Shown here: positions 45,371-54,835 of the stretch, in pieces
Numbering within the stretch: position 1 is the first letter of the stretch
How the letters are laid out: each line of letters starts with the position of its first letter
Assembly (NCBI RefSeq): GCF_018588585.1
Contig: NZ_JAEUFG010000018.1
Span: forward strand, 23,490 to 87,489
DNA length: 64,000 nucleotides
DNA from: Bacillus sp. SM2101
GTDB taxonomy: Bacteria; Bacillota; Bacilli; Bacillales; SM2101
Direction: 5' to 3'
Translations under genes and position numbers: made by a program
Notes under the pieces: model-generated
Database searches by the model: none
What the model was told of the DNA's origin: nothing
The model's input: the letters and a program-made list of their open reading frames with translations, nothing else

Positions 45371-47668
45371 TTATAACAATTTAAATAAAGAGTTTTTTCT
45401 AGTAACAAAGTTATCATTAACGATATACGTCCAAGTTGCCGAAGGGTGCTTTAAAATTTTCATCTCCAAATTAATTTCTTTTTTAGGGTCAATAGCATGA
45501 AAGTGGTTCATCATGCCCTGTTCAATCTTATCGGACAACTTATCAAAAGCTGATATGAGCAATGTGTGAAATTCATCTAAAGGATTTTTTCTAGCTACAC
45601 TTTCGAGATGTATTCCCTCCTTAATATATTCAATAAAATCCAAATGTTCAGCCCAATACAGATCTATTTGGAGCAACGTAATACGTTTTTCAATCTGATG
45701 CATTTTCGTTTTTCCTAATTGATTACATAGACTTTCATATCTATCAGGTTCTTTTGAGGAGAATAAATTCCCCACTGCACGATCCAATAAAATATCGTGA
45801 CGTTTTTTAAGAATTATACAACGTTGTTGTTCAAGAATATCTGAGTATTTATTTAATGTTTTTCTTATTTCAAAATTTTCCCCATCCACCACTCGTTGGA
45901 TATGATCTATTTTTTGAATCACCTTTGAACTTGTTAAAGGTGCATCTTGTTTTAATATGCGATACTTTGGAGGTATTACTTTAGAAATGCCAAAACGGAT
46001 AAGTAGATCATCTTCTAGACTAATGAAAAATTTTGTAGCACCAGGATCACCTTGTCTACCCGCTCTCCCCCGAAGCTGATTGTCGATTCGACTGCTTTCG
46101 TGTAGGTTTGTTCCAATAACATATAGCCCACCTAATCCTACTACCTTTTCATACTCATCAGCACAGCCTCCACCTAACAAAATATCAACGCCACGACCTG
46201 CCATATTAGTTGAAACTGTAACTGCCCCTAACCTTCCTGCTTGTGAAATAATTTCCGCTTCCAACTCATCATTTTTTGCATTGAGCACATTACACTGTAT
46301 ACCCGTTGCATTTAAATTAATTGCCAAGTTGTTAGATTCCTCTACGCTACTAGTCCCGATTAAAATAGGGCGGCCTGTCAAATGAACTGTTTTAATTTTC
46401 TTCACCAACGCTTTTTTTTTCGCTTCCTTGTGGGTAAACACACTATGTGGGTAGTCCATTCTTAAACATGTTTTATGAGATGGAATCGTAATCACTTCTA
46501 AATTATAGATTTCTGTAAATTCATTAATGGATGAATTTGCGGTTGCAGTCATCCCACTTATAGTTGGATATAAATTTAAAAAATTGTGCAACGTAATTGA
46601 TCCTAATATTTTTCCACTTGATTGAATATTCAAACCTTCCTTAGCTTCTACAGCAGCTTGTAATCCATCGGGCCAATGTCTTTTATCTGCAATCCTGCCA
46701 GTGAGTTCATCGATTAACTCGATCCTACCATCTCGAATAATGTAATGGACATCTCTTTTTAGTAAAACTTCAGCATGCAGGGCACAATGGAGTGAGGCCA
46801 TCGTATCGACATTTTCATTCTTATATAAGTTATCACAGGATAACAATTGCTCTGCTTTTTTTATTCCTAAGTCTGTTAAATACACATTTCGTTCATTTTC
46901 GTCAGTTGCATAATCTATCTCTTGTTGTAAATTTCTTATGATTTCAGTGAACTGTTTCGGATCTTCCTGCGAACTAGATTCCTTGTCTGCAATGACAAGA
47001 GGAACCCTTGCTTCATCAATAAGAATAGAGTCTGCTTCATCTACTAATGCAAAGTGAAAAGGGCGATGAACTATTGATTTGTTATCATAACAAATGGAAT
47101 CTTTCAAGTAATCAAAGCCTGCTTCTTTAGCAGTCAAGTATGTAACATCAGCATCATACGCTTCCTTTCTAGCTTTGTTATTCATCCCTTCTTTAATAAA
47201 ACCAACTGATAAACCTAAGTAGTTATAAATAACACCCATCCATTTAGCATCCCTTGTTGCTAAATAGTCATTAAAGGTTAGAATATGCACGCCTTTTCCC
47301 AGCAATGCATTTAAATAAGCAGGTAGTACAGCTGCAACAGTTTTACCCTCTCCAGTTTGCATTTCAATAACTTTTCCTTCATGAAGAGCTATCCCTGCTA
47401 TAAGCTGTTCATCAAAAAGGTGGAACCCCAATTCTCGTTTTACTGTTTCGTAAACTAATGCATAGGCTTCAAATAATAATTCTTCAAGAGATGTACCGCT
47501 TTTCGCTTGCTGCATTAATGTTAAAGAGCGTTGTTTTATTTGATTTTTATTCCAGGTTTCTAAACGAAATGTTTTAATCTTTTTTACACTTTCTTTATAT
47601 TTTCTAAGTTTATGTTTATTGTAAGAACTAGTTATTTTTCCTAAAATATAATTAGTATTTTTACTCAT
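45371..47668 (-). CDS. secA2: Accessory Sec translocase ATPase, SecA2 type
   Basis: 765 residues, shorter than housekeeping SecA (about 840), without the C-terminal zinc tail. Walker A MQTGEGKT near residue 103, DEAD-box VDEADSILIDEAR, and helicase motifs TNMAGRGVDILLGGG and QLRGRAGRQGDPG are intact, so it should be active. SecA2 proteins export a few dedicated substrates through SecYEG. No SecY2, Asp or obvious substrate is nearby. Strong AGGAGG ribosome site. Convergent with the AimR-like locus. Confidence 0.88.
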   Translation of the reverse strand: MSKNTNYILGKITSSYNKHKLRKYKESVKKIKTFRLETWNKNQIKQRSLTLMQQAKSGTSLEELLFEAYALVYETVKRELGFHLFDEQLIAGIALHEGKVIEMQTGEGKTVAAVLPAYLNALLGKGVHILTFNDYLATRDAKWMGVIYNYLGLSVGFIKEGMNNKARKEAYDADVTYLTAKEAGFDYLKDSICYDNKSIVHRPFHFALVDEADSILIDEARVPLVIADKESSSQEDPKQFTEIIRNLQQEIDYATDENERNVYLTDLGIKKAEQLLSCDNLYKNENVDTMASLHCALHAEVLLKRDVHYIIRDGRIELIDELTGRIADKRHWPDGLQAAVEAKEGLNIQSSGKILGSITLHNFLNLYPTISGMTATANSSINEFTEIYNLEVITIPSHKTCLRMDYPHSVFTHKEAKKKALVKKIKTVHLTGRPILIGTSSVEESNNLAINLNATGIQCNVLNAKNDELEAEIISQAGRLGAVTVSTNMAGRGVDILLGGGCADEYEKVVGLGGLYVIGTNLHESSRIDNQLRGRAGRQGDPGATKFFISLEDDLLIRFGISKVIPPKYRILKQDAPLTSSKVIQKIDHIQRVVDGENFEIRKTLNKYSDILEQQRCIILKKRHDILLDRAVGNLFSSKEPDRYESLCNQLGKTKMHQIEKRITLLQIDLYWAEHLDFIEYIKEGIHLESVARKNPLDEFHTLLISAFDKLSDKIEQGMMNHFHAIDPKKEINLEMKILKHPSATWTYIVNDNFVTRKNSLFKLL

Positions 47669-47761
47669 ACATAGAAGCCTCCTAAATATGTAGCTTTTTA
47701 TCGTATAGTTAACTGACTTTTATGAAGTTTAGGTTTTTCAGTCACTGATATTTCCTTTAAG

Positions 47762-47923
47762 TAAAGCTGTTTTTGCATGGATCGTTGCTATACGTTCTAG
47801 AATATATGCACGTATACATCTATCTTTCGAGGCATTTTTCTTCTATAAAACGATGATTGATGAGTAAAATGACATCTTGATTGTAGGAACTACAAGTAAC
47901 AAAGTTAACGAAAAGAGCCTTTG
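47762..47923 (-). repeat. 160-bp MITE-like element, copy f
   Basis: Reverse orientation. TAAAGCTGTTTTTGCATGG at one end and CAAAGTTAACGAAAAGAGCC at the other, with the 26-bp block from GCACGTATACATCTATCTTT inside. First of three head-to-tail copies. Confidence 0.85.
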
Positions 47924-48087
47924 CTAGGGGTGTTTTAGAATAGAATGTTATTTTTCGTACAAAAAATTATGCACGTATACATCTATCTTTCGAGGCATTT
48001 TTCTTCTATAAAAACGATGATTGATGAGTAAAATGACATCTTGATTGTAGGAACTACAAGTAACAAAGTTAACGAAAAGAGCCTTTG
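47924..48087 (-). repeat. 160-bp MITE-like element, copy g
   Basis: Reverse orientation; almost identical to copy f in its right 120 bp, with a different left end (GGGGTGTTTTAGAATAGAAT). Spacing from copy f to g is 163 bp. Confidence 0.85.
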
Positions 48088-48260
48088 CTAGGGGTGTTTT
48101 AGAATAGAATGTTATTTTTCGTACAAAAAATTATGCACGTATACATCTATCTTTCGTGTCATCTTTTCTTCAATAAAAACGATGAATAATGAGTGAAACG
48201 ACATCTTAATTTTCTATTTTAGGAACTGTAGTAACAAAGTTAATGAAAAGAGCCTTTGCA
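48088..48260 (-). repeat. 160-bp MITE-like element, copy h
   Basis: Reverse orientation; repeats the left end of copy g exactly, then diverges (TTTCGTGTCATCTTTTCTTC). Spacing from copy g to h is 164 bp. The rest up to 48713 is A/T-rich and empty. Confidence 0.85.
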
Positions 48261-48713
48261 ATAGTAATTTGAAACAAACAGGGTATTTATTTCGCAAAGT
48301 ATAAAAAATGTACAAAAGAGTATGATGATATCATAATAAAACTGATTATTAGTATGATTAACCTAATTCGGAGTTTCACTATATTTGTTTAAAAAGGATT
48401 AATTCTAAGAGGACATTATGCTGTTACTGTTTTTGTTCCAAGAGGGACGAGGTTGTGATCTTTGAATTTTATAAAAATACATAATATAGAATAATAATTA
48501 ATTATTTTATCATAATTAGTTTATTTTTACCATTTTAGACTCCGAGAAATTCAAATTGTAATTTGAATTTATTTCTTAGTATGAAAAACAATAATAATTT
48601 GGAAGTAGAGATTAATTGAAAAATATTTGAAATAATTGATGTAAGTAAAGCATAGATTAAGAAGAATTTTAGAATATACGGAAACGAGACACACGAGGAA
48701 TGTTTAAGAAGAG

Positions 48714-48935
48714 ATGGGAATGGACATTAAAACTGGTGATTTTATAGGATGTGCTAATAGGTGTTTTTTTCTAATAAATGAATGTAAGTACTATCTCAGT
48801 GAAAGATATTTATATATATGTGATATTGGTAAGGAAGCAAGTAAACCAATAGAAAAAGACCACTTTCTAAAATGGATTGAACCATCAAAAGCAATTGCCA
48901 TTTTCATTACAAATGACACCACCTCCAAAAAATAA
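48714..48935 (+). CDS. Hypothetical protein, 73 residues
   Basis: MGMDIKTGDFIGCANRCFFL, INECKYYLSERYLYICDIG, KDHFLKWIEPSKAIAIF. Soluble, with four cysteines. A weak purine-rich ribosome site precedes the second methionine (48720). No family recognised. Confidence 0.4.
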   Translation: MGMDIKTGDFIGCANRCFFLINECKYYLSERYLYICDIGKEASKPIEKDHFLKWIEPSKAIAIFITNDTTSKK

Positions 48936-49091
48936 GTTAAGTGTTTTAAATCAAGATCATTTATGAAGCATCTAATATAACAAGCTGGAATTAGTCTGGA
49001 AAAAAGGAAGATTCATTTTTTCATATATTTACAAATTGTTGAATAACCCTTGGTACAGTGTTAAAATTGTAAGTACTATTAGACGAAAGGA

Positions 49092-49136
49092 ATGATGGGT
49101 GGACAATGGTTAACTAACCCTACTTTTAACTTTTGA
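49092..49136 (+). CDS. Leader peptide of vmlR
   Basis: 14 residues, MMGGQWLTNPTFNF, with AAAGGAA just upstream. It sits in the 5' leader of an antibiotic-resistance ABC-F gene, where short ORFs typically sense ribosome stalling. Two adjacent ATGs. Confidence 0.65.
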   Translation: MMGGQWLTNPTFNF

Positions 49137-49165
49137 AATTTTATATTTCAAATAATAAAAACTTA

Positions 49166-49280
49166 GGATTAGTCTGCCCATTTTTCTATATATTGAAGAG
49201 CTATAATGGTAAGTAGCTTTTTTAAGTACGGCAAAATGCTTTTTGACTAATCCTTCCAAAATTATTTGGGAGGATTTTTT
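49166..49280 (+). promoter_or_regulatory. Antiterminator/terminator attenuator of vmlR
   Basis: GGATTAGTC (49166-49174) is fully complementary to GACTAATCC (49245-49253). The latter overlaps the left arm of a terminator, AATCCTTCC (49249-49257) with GGGAGGATT (49268-49276) and a T run. The two structures are mutually exclusive. A further small hairpin AGCTA...TAGCT with T run lies at about 49200-49222. Confidence 0.82.
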
Positions 49281-49310
49281 ATTCTCCCTGAAAAAGAAGG
49301 GTGATCCTTT

Positions 49311-50951
49311 ATGTTAGAACTACTGCAATTACAAAAAATAAAAGTTGAAATTGAAGATCATATTATTTTTGAAAATATAAATACGAATGTACAACAAGGG
49401 GATGTTATCGGAATCATAGGTAAAAACGGTGCCGGTAAATCAACTTTATTACAATTACTGAACGGTGGCCTTCAATCAACAAGAGGACATATAAAACACG
49501 TACAAAATGATCTTACAATTACTATGGTTGAACAAGAAAAAGAGTCTTATTTTCTTGGTGAGGTTACACCTCAAGAGGAAGTGTTATTAAAGAGTTGGAA
49601 TGTTCCAAACTGTGAATACTTGAATTTAAGTGGGGGAGAAAAATTAAAAGCACGCCTTGCCAAAGGTTTAGCCAAAAATGCTGACATTTTATTGCTCGAT
49701 GAACCAACAAACCACTTGGATGAACAGAGTTTGGACTTCCTTATAAGAAAGTTTAAAAGTTATAAGGGTACTATTATTCTCGTATCACATAATCGTTATT
49801 TTTTGGATAAAGTAGTAACAAAAATATGGTCAATTGAAAATCAAACACTTATTAGTCATTGTGGTAACTACACCAGTTTTTTGGAATATCGTGAAAGTGA
49901 GCGACTAACTCAACAACGTGAATATGAGAAACAACAAAAAATGATAAAACGAATAGAAGGTCAAATGAGCCAACTAACATTGTGGGCAAAGTCTGCTCAT
50001 GCGCAATCAACAAAACAGGAAGGCTTTAAAGAATATTATCGAGTGAAAGCTAAGCGAATGGATTCACAAGTAAAATCAAAAGAAAAACGACTTGCAAAAG
50101 AACTTGAAAAGATAAAAGTTGAGGCACCTAAGGCAGAATACCAAATAAATTTTTCATTAAAAGCAAACCATAAAGTCGGAAAGCGGTTCTTAGAAGTTAA
50201 AGATTTAGCAAAATCTTTTGAAGGACACAATCTTTTTAAGAATGCTAACTTTACCATTCAGCATGGTGAAAAGGTTTCAGTTATTGGTCCAAATGGTAGT
50301 GGAAAAACTACGTTTTTGAATATGATAGCCGGAAAAGAAATAGTTACTAAAGGTGATATATGGGTTTCTCCAGCAGCAAATATCGGCTATTTGACTCAAG
50401 AAGTATTCGACTTGCCCCTTTTTCAAACTCCCAAACAGTTATTCGACAAAGAGTCATTTGAAGAGAGAGGGCACGTACGTAATTTAATGAAACATTTAGG
50501 ATTTCTTGATCGTCAGTGGACAGAACCAATTGAGAACATGAGCATGGGTGAGCGTGTGAAGTGTAAATTAATGAAATATATTCTAGAAGAAAAAGATGTA
50601 CTTATCCTAGATGAACCAACGAATCATTTAGATTTGCCTTCTCGTGAACAACTTGAAGAAACATTAGAAATATATAAAGGCACTCTATTGGTTGTGTCAC
50701 ATGATCGTTATTTTCTTGATAGAACAACAAATGCTAAACTCATATTTTCAAATCATACTATTTATAAGCAAATTAATGAGAAAGAATCGTTATCCAAAAG
50801 AGATGATAATGAAGAATTACGTTTAAAACTTGAAACTGAACGACAAGAAGTTTTAGGGAAACTTAGCTGTAAGACTCCAAATAACAAAGAGTATGAGGAA
50901 CTTGATGTTAGATTTAAAGAGCTTACAAAATTAATAAAGAAGCTTCAATAA
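49311..50951 (+). CDS. vmlR: ABC-F ribosomal protection protein VmlR
   Basis: 546 residues, same length class as B. subtilis VmlR (547) and following it closely as I recall. Two ATPase domains without TM: Walker A GKNGAGKST and GPNGSGKTT; signatures NLSGGE and NMSMGE; both Walker B/D-loop regions read LLLDEPTNHLD-type. The interdomain antibiotic-resistance linker (about 180-285) contains RLTQQREYEKQQKMIKRIEGQM and GFKEYYRVKAKR. Expels lincosamide, streptogramin A and pleuromutilin drugs from the peptidyl-transferase centre. Controlled by the leader above. Confidence 0.93.
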   Translation: MLELLQLQKIKVEIEDHIIFENINTNVQQGDVIGIIGKNGAGKSTLLQLLNGGLQSTRGHIKHVQNDLTITMVEQEKESYFLGEVTPQEEVLLKSWNVPNCEYLNLSGGEKLKARLAKGLAKNADILLLDEPTNHLDEQSLDFLIRKFKSYKGTIILVSHNRYFLDKVVTKIWSIENQTLISHCGNYTSFLEYRESERLTQQREYEKQQKMIKRIEGQMSQLTLWAKSAHAQSTKQEGFKEYYRVKAKRMDSQVKSKEKRLAKELEKIKVEAPKAEYQINFSLKANHKVGKRFLEVKDLAKSFEGHNLFKNANFTIQHGEKVSVIGPNGSGKTTFLNMIAGKEIVTKGDIWVSPAANIGYLTQEVFDLPLFQTPKQLFDKESFEERGHVRNLMKHLGFLDRQWTEPIENMSMGERVKCKLMKYILEEKDVLILDEPTNHLDLPSREQLEETLEIYKGTLLVVSHDRYFLDRTTNAKLIFSNHTIYKQINEKESLSKRDDNEELRLKLETERQEVLGKLSCKTPNNKEYEELDVRFKELTKLIKKLQ

Positions 50952-50998
50952 TTCGTTGTAAAATCATCCGGCATTAAGTTTTTGTTTATCTATTATGT

Positions 50999-51031
50999 GG
51001 CGTGTTTCTGTTATAGAAAAACGCCTTTCTT
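50999..51031 (+). terminator. vmlR terminator
   Basis: GGCGTGTTTCT and AGAAAAACGCC arms with a 5-nt loop, then TTTCTTT. Confidence 0.8.
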
Positions 51032-51177
51032 TAAAAGAAACTTTTGGCTTATATAAATACAGTGGGTATGGTTATAGATTACAAACAATCATATTTGTTA
51101 TAAAATACATGTTGTAATAAGAAAATTTCATTGTAGGTAAAGTCATGAGCTCATATTGTTGGACTGACTTTTTACGC

Positions 51178-51312
51178 AAAGGCTCTTTTCGTAAATTTTG
51201 TTACCATTGTTCATAAAATAAAAGATTTATCAGTCATCGTTTTATAGAAGAAAAGATGCCATTAATTCTAGATGTATACGTGTACATTTTTATACATAAA
51301 ACAACATTAGAT
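51178..51312 (+). repeat. 160-bp MITE-like element, copy i
   Basis: Forward orientation: AAGGCTCTTTTCGTAAATTT, TTATCAGTCATCGTTTTATA, GAAGAAAAGATGCC and CTAGATGTATACGTGTACAT, ending ACATAAAACAACATTAG. Confidence 0.85.
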
Positions 51313-51436
51313 ATGAAAATCGCCATTGTTATTTTAATTATGTCATAAAGATATCTTGCTCTTATAGTTAGTTTTATATATTAGAGTTATAGTGTTGATA
51401 GAAAATATTTTGTAAATAATGAGGGGGAATTTTACA

Positions 51437-51730
51437 ATGAAGATTGCACTAAAACAAATAATACAGTTACAAGATGATAGCAAATATGAGAAGATATATA
51501 AGCATTTTAGTTCCAATGTAATCCCCCACAAAGGTGATTTTATTTGTGACCGTCTTTATGAAGATGCCTCTGAGAGTGAGGTTATAAGGGTTGCAATTAA
51601 TTATGCCTCTAACGTATGCTATGTTACGCTTGCCCCCATCCAGCTAGATTCAAATGATGTAAAATACTTGAGAGAATATGTAGATGCTGCAATTAGATCT
51701 GAATGGGATTGTCCATTAAGGAAGTATTAA
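51437..51730 (+). CDS. Hypothetical protein, 97 residues
   Basis: Starts MKIALKQIIQLQDDSKYEKI; the C-terminal half (VIRVAINYASNVCYVTLAPIQLD) looks like a mixed alpha/beta fold. ATG 51437 has GAGGGGGAA upstream. Followed by a terminator at 51941. No family recognised. Confidence 0.6.
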   Translation: MKIALKQIIQLQDDSKYEKIYKHFSSNVIPHKGDFICDRLYEDASESEVIRVAINYASNVCYVTLAPIQLDSNDVKYLREYVDAAIRSEWDCPLRKY

Positions 51731-51940
51731 GCAATAATATCTTCTAAAATTGTTGTAGTATGTTATGTGATTAGGCCGTAGCGGTCAATCAATATCATAG
51801 AAGTATATAAAATTTGAAGGGATTTATGATCACATTCATGGTCATGTGTGTTTCATCGTATTTCTTTTTGAGGAAGTTTGCTGAATTCGTTATTAGTATA
51901 TGGAAATGATATATTGTTTAGTAAAATTCAACTGAATTGA

Positions 51941-51983
51941 AGCCTAATTTCTTTATGTGGTATTAAGAAATTAGGCCTTTTTA
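51941..51983 (+). terminator. Terminator downstream of the 97-residue gene
   Basis: AGCCTAATTTCTT and AAGAAATTAGGCCT arms, five T. The rest of the 366-bp gap 51731-52096 is empty. Confidence 0.88.
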
Positions 51984-52096
51984 TATTTTCATCTCAATTA
52001 GAAAATACATTGTTTATTTTAATTACGACATAAATTGTCATTATTAGGTGGTACATTATTTTTGTAAGTAAAATATACCATTTTGGGGGAGAATTT

Positions 52097-52462
52097 ATGT
52101 TTAAGAAATTAGAATGTGTTGCAATTTATACAGATGATATTCAAAAATCTATTAATTTTTACCTTTCTTTGGGATTAAAACAACACTGGAAAATAGAAAG
52201 AAAGTTAGATGGTGGAGGAACGTGGACAATCATAGGGTTGAAATTCCCAGAAGAAAATAGTTCAGAGCTTGTTTTACAAAATGACCCAAATATCAATGTC
52301 ACAGATGTTGAAATCCTAGTAGATGACGTCAATTTAGCTCATCAAGAACTTAGCAAAAATACAGAGGTAACATGGATTAAAAAACCGTTTGCAACGGAGT
52401 CTGGTCATGTTGCTGTAATGGAATCACCTGATAAAAATGTATTTGTGCTAGTTGGAAAATAA
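52097..52462 (+). CDS. VOC (glyoxalase/bleomycin-resistance fold) protein
   Basis: 121 residues. FKKLECVAIYTDDIQKSINFYLSLGLKQ is the classic first beta-alpha-beta module, and GHVAVMESPDKNVFVLVG the second. Could be a metal-dependent detoxification enzyme or a binding protein. GGGGGAG ribosome site. Confidence 0.88.
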   Translation: MFKKLECVAIYTDDIQKSINFYLSLGLKQHWKIERKLDGGGTWTIIGLKFPEENSSELVLQNDPNINVTDVEILVDDVNLAHQELSKNTEVTWIKKPFATESGHVAVMESPDKNVFVLVGK

Positions 52463-52542
52463 CAGGTTGATATTATTGTGATGAAGCTAGATAGAATTGT
52501 ATATAGAGATAACATATTACTAGTTTTTCAGTTCTTTTAGCT

Positions 52543-52682
52543 AGGCTCTTTTCTTAGACTTTGTTGCGATCATTCCTAAGCTAGGGGATAAAGATCTCGT
52601 TTTACCAAACAGTCATCGTTTTATAGAAGAACAGATGCTAAAAATCTAGGTTTTCGTGCTTGTATGAAAAAACAATCTAATT
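52543..52682 (+). repeat. 160-bp MITE-like element, copy j
   Basis: Forward orientation: AGGCTCTTTTCTTAGACTTT, ACAGTCATCGTTTTATAGAA, then GAACAGATGC and TTTTCGTGCTTGTATG, ending AAAAAACAATCTAATTGG. Confidence 0.8.
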
Positions 52683-52736
52683 GGAAGTAGCCTTTCGAGA
52701 AGATTAGAGACGCTACATAATTAAGGAGGAAAAACG

Positions 52737-53150
52737 GTGAAGGTAGCCTTAGCAGATATCACAGATGCACCAAAAATCTTGTCATTCTTCAAAAGAAATT
52801 TATGTGACAATAATAGTGGTATTTATTCTGAAGAATTTTTTTGCCCTCTAGGAACTCAAGCAGCCATATTGAGAAAACAGATGATTGTGGCAATAGTAGA
52901 TGATCAAATAGTAGGTGCATTTCGATTTTACAGAAAAAAAACATCCAATAGCATTTCGTTATATCAATTTGCTATAAATGAAGGTTTTCGGGGGCAAGGG
53001 GTGTTGAAGAAAATGTTACGTTCTATCAATTATTTACCAATTTATGTATTATGTCCTATCGAATCAAAATTTAATGAATATTATTTTAAGTCAGGTTGGT
53101 ATCTACAAGAACAAAATGCTAGTTTTAAAGTCTGGGAATTTAAAGGCTAA
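52737..53150 (+). CDS. GNAT-family N-acetyltransferase
   Basis: 137 residues. Acetyl-CoA motif A: QFAINEGFRGQGVLKKMLRSI. GTG start with a perfect AAGGAGG. Substrate unknown. Confidence 0.8.
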   Translation: MKVALADITDAPKILSFFKRNLCDNNSGIYSEEFFCPLGTQAAILRKQMIVAIVDDQIVGAFRFYRKKTSNSISLYQFAINEGFRGQGVLKKMLRSINYLPIYVLCPIESKFNEYYFKSGWYLQEQNASFKVWEFKG

Positions 53151-53556
53151 AAACTTTGAGTTTTAGTTAATGACTATGTTCTGTTTAAGTTTTACTGAAA
53201 GCTCAAAATGCACGTTTTAGATAAGCGCAACTGCCCAAACATTAATATACATGTACATAAAGGTATTATGTGAAACTAGTATAACTTAACTCAAAGTCTA
53301 ATAACTAAAAATTTACTTAAATTTTTTGTGTCCAAAATAGTATTTAACATAGACCAACACAGCACGTTACCGTAACTTCTTCAAAGTTCTGACCACTTAA
53401 TTTGCGGTTTAGATATAGAATTTGTCTAGTATTTAAGTAGCTATGTACAAACATTCAAATTACAAGTGTTCCTCCAAATTATTCTTTAACTATTAAGGAA
53501 TCAATAAAAACTCTATCGCTACTCAATTAAATGGTGCAATCGATTTAATTAAGATG

Positions 53557-53607
53557 CAAAGCCTAATCTTTCAAAAAACATATTTTGAAAGATCAGGCTT
53601 TTTCATT
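53557..53607 (+). terminator. Terminator in the 53.2-53.7 kb gap
   Basis: AAAGCCT-ATCTTTCAAAA arms and complement, then five T. It lies 400 bp after the preceding gene; no ORF is visible in 53151-53556. Confidence 0.88.
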
Positions 53608-53733
53608 TTGTGTTCTGTATATGTAAATATGTCCTTAAAATTATCTTGCATGTTTGTAATACGCTAGATTATAAAACAAGCAATAAATGATCTAGTGGTA
53701 TAATTAGGGGCATATTAAATGAAGGAGTTTGTT

Positions 53734-54339
53734 ATGACGATAAAGTGGGTTGAAGTAATAGAGGAGAATTTTATAGAATTAGAGATGATTTTTGAGCTAT
53801 ATAATCGAGTATTTCCTATTGAAGTGAGAGAACCACAGGAAATTTTTCTAAGAAGCTTACAATATGCTAAAGAAAGAAGACCGAATAATTATCACTTCAT
53901 AGTTGGGAAGAAAGAAAATCAACTTGTTTCATTTGCTACGGGACACTATTTTGCCGACGTAAACTCAGGGTTCATTGTATATATCGTAACTAACCCTCTT
54001 ATACAAAGTAAGGGAATAGGCTCAAAGACACTAGAGAAATTAGAAGATTTACTAAATAAAGATGCTATCTCAGCAGGGAATTTATCTCTAAGCGCTATTT
54101 TCTTAGAAACAGAAACACAAGAAATGGTACATACAGAAGAAGAAAAGGAAGATTGTATCAAAAGAAACAGATTTTTTGCTAACAATGACTATGAAAAGTA
54201 TGAAAAAATTATTTATCAACAGCCATCATTACATGATGAGGTGGGAGATCTACCACTTAACCTTTTTATTAAGAATTTAGATATTACTAAGCAAAGTAAA
54301 GAAGATATAAAAAAAGCCATCAGAACCATTTATAAATAA
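53734..54339 (+). CDS. GNAT-family N-acetyltransferase
   Basis: About 201 residues. FIVYIVTNPLIQSKGIGSKTLEKLEDLL is the acetyl-CoA site. ATG 53734 lies after AAGGAG; an in-frame ATG five codons earlier includes that site. Substrate unknown. Confidence 0.82.
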   Translation: MTIKWVEVIEENFIELEMIFELYNRVFPIEVREPQEIFLRSLQYAKERRPNNYHFIVGKKENQLVSFATGHYFADVNSGFIVYIVTNPLIQSKGIGSKTLEKLEDLLNKDAISAGNLSLSAIFLETETQEMVHTEEEKEDCIKRNRFFANNDYEKYEKIIYQQPSLHDEVGDLPLNLFIKNLDITKQSKEDIKKAIRTIYK

Positions 54340-54455
54340 AAGTATTCTCTTGTTAATGGCATTGATCAAAGGGTCCTTAACAACTGTCTTAAAAAGATGG
54401 GACTAGGAGACGGAGAATTACTTTAACAACCTTTTACAGTAATTTGAAGCATACT

Positions 54456-54480
54456 GAAAAAGATATGCATCTTTTTCGTT
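54456..54480 (+). terminator. Terminator downstream of the GNAT gene
   Basis: GAAAAAGAT-ATGC-ATCTTTTTC. The rest of 54340-54790 has no supported gene; the 64-codon frame at 54529 lacks a ribosome site. Confidence 0.7.
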
Positions 54481-54790
54481 AAGATGGATTGTGGAGCATT
54501 GGTAAATGATTTACGGCTCACATAATATTTGGGTCTATACTGTATAATTTTGGATGAAGGAAAAAGGGCAGTTAAGTTATTAAAGAAAGAAAGGCTAATC
54601 AAATTCTGTACAGGAATTCATAAATTTAACGGTTATAGACGGGTTTTTTATAACTGCAAAATTTATAGACAGTGGTTTAAGAAAATTATTAGACATCAAT
54701 TCGTTAGAAAGTTCTTTTTATGAAAAATATAAAAGGAAGTACTTTATTGTAAGCAAATTAATTTACAAAGATGATGTTTGCGATTATAAT

Positions 54791-54822
54791 TCAACTATTC
54801 AATTAATCTATTGAATAGTTGA
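54791..54822. promoter_or_regulatory. Perfect palindromic operator before the ArsR-rhodanese gene
   Basis: TCAACTATTCAA, 8 nt, TTGAATAGTTGA: 12-bp perfect arms ending 14 bp before the start codon. Typical of an autoregulatory ArsR-family site. Confidence 0.8.
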
Positions 54823-54835
54823 GAGGGGATTATTC

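Noticed and set aside
54529..54723. 64-codon frame before the ArsR-rhodanese gene
   Set aside because: Very basic, no ribosome site, nothing recognised.
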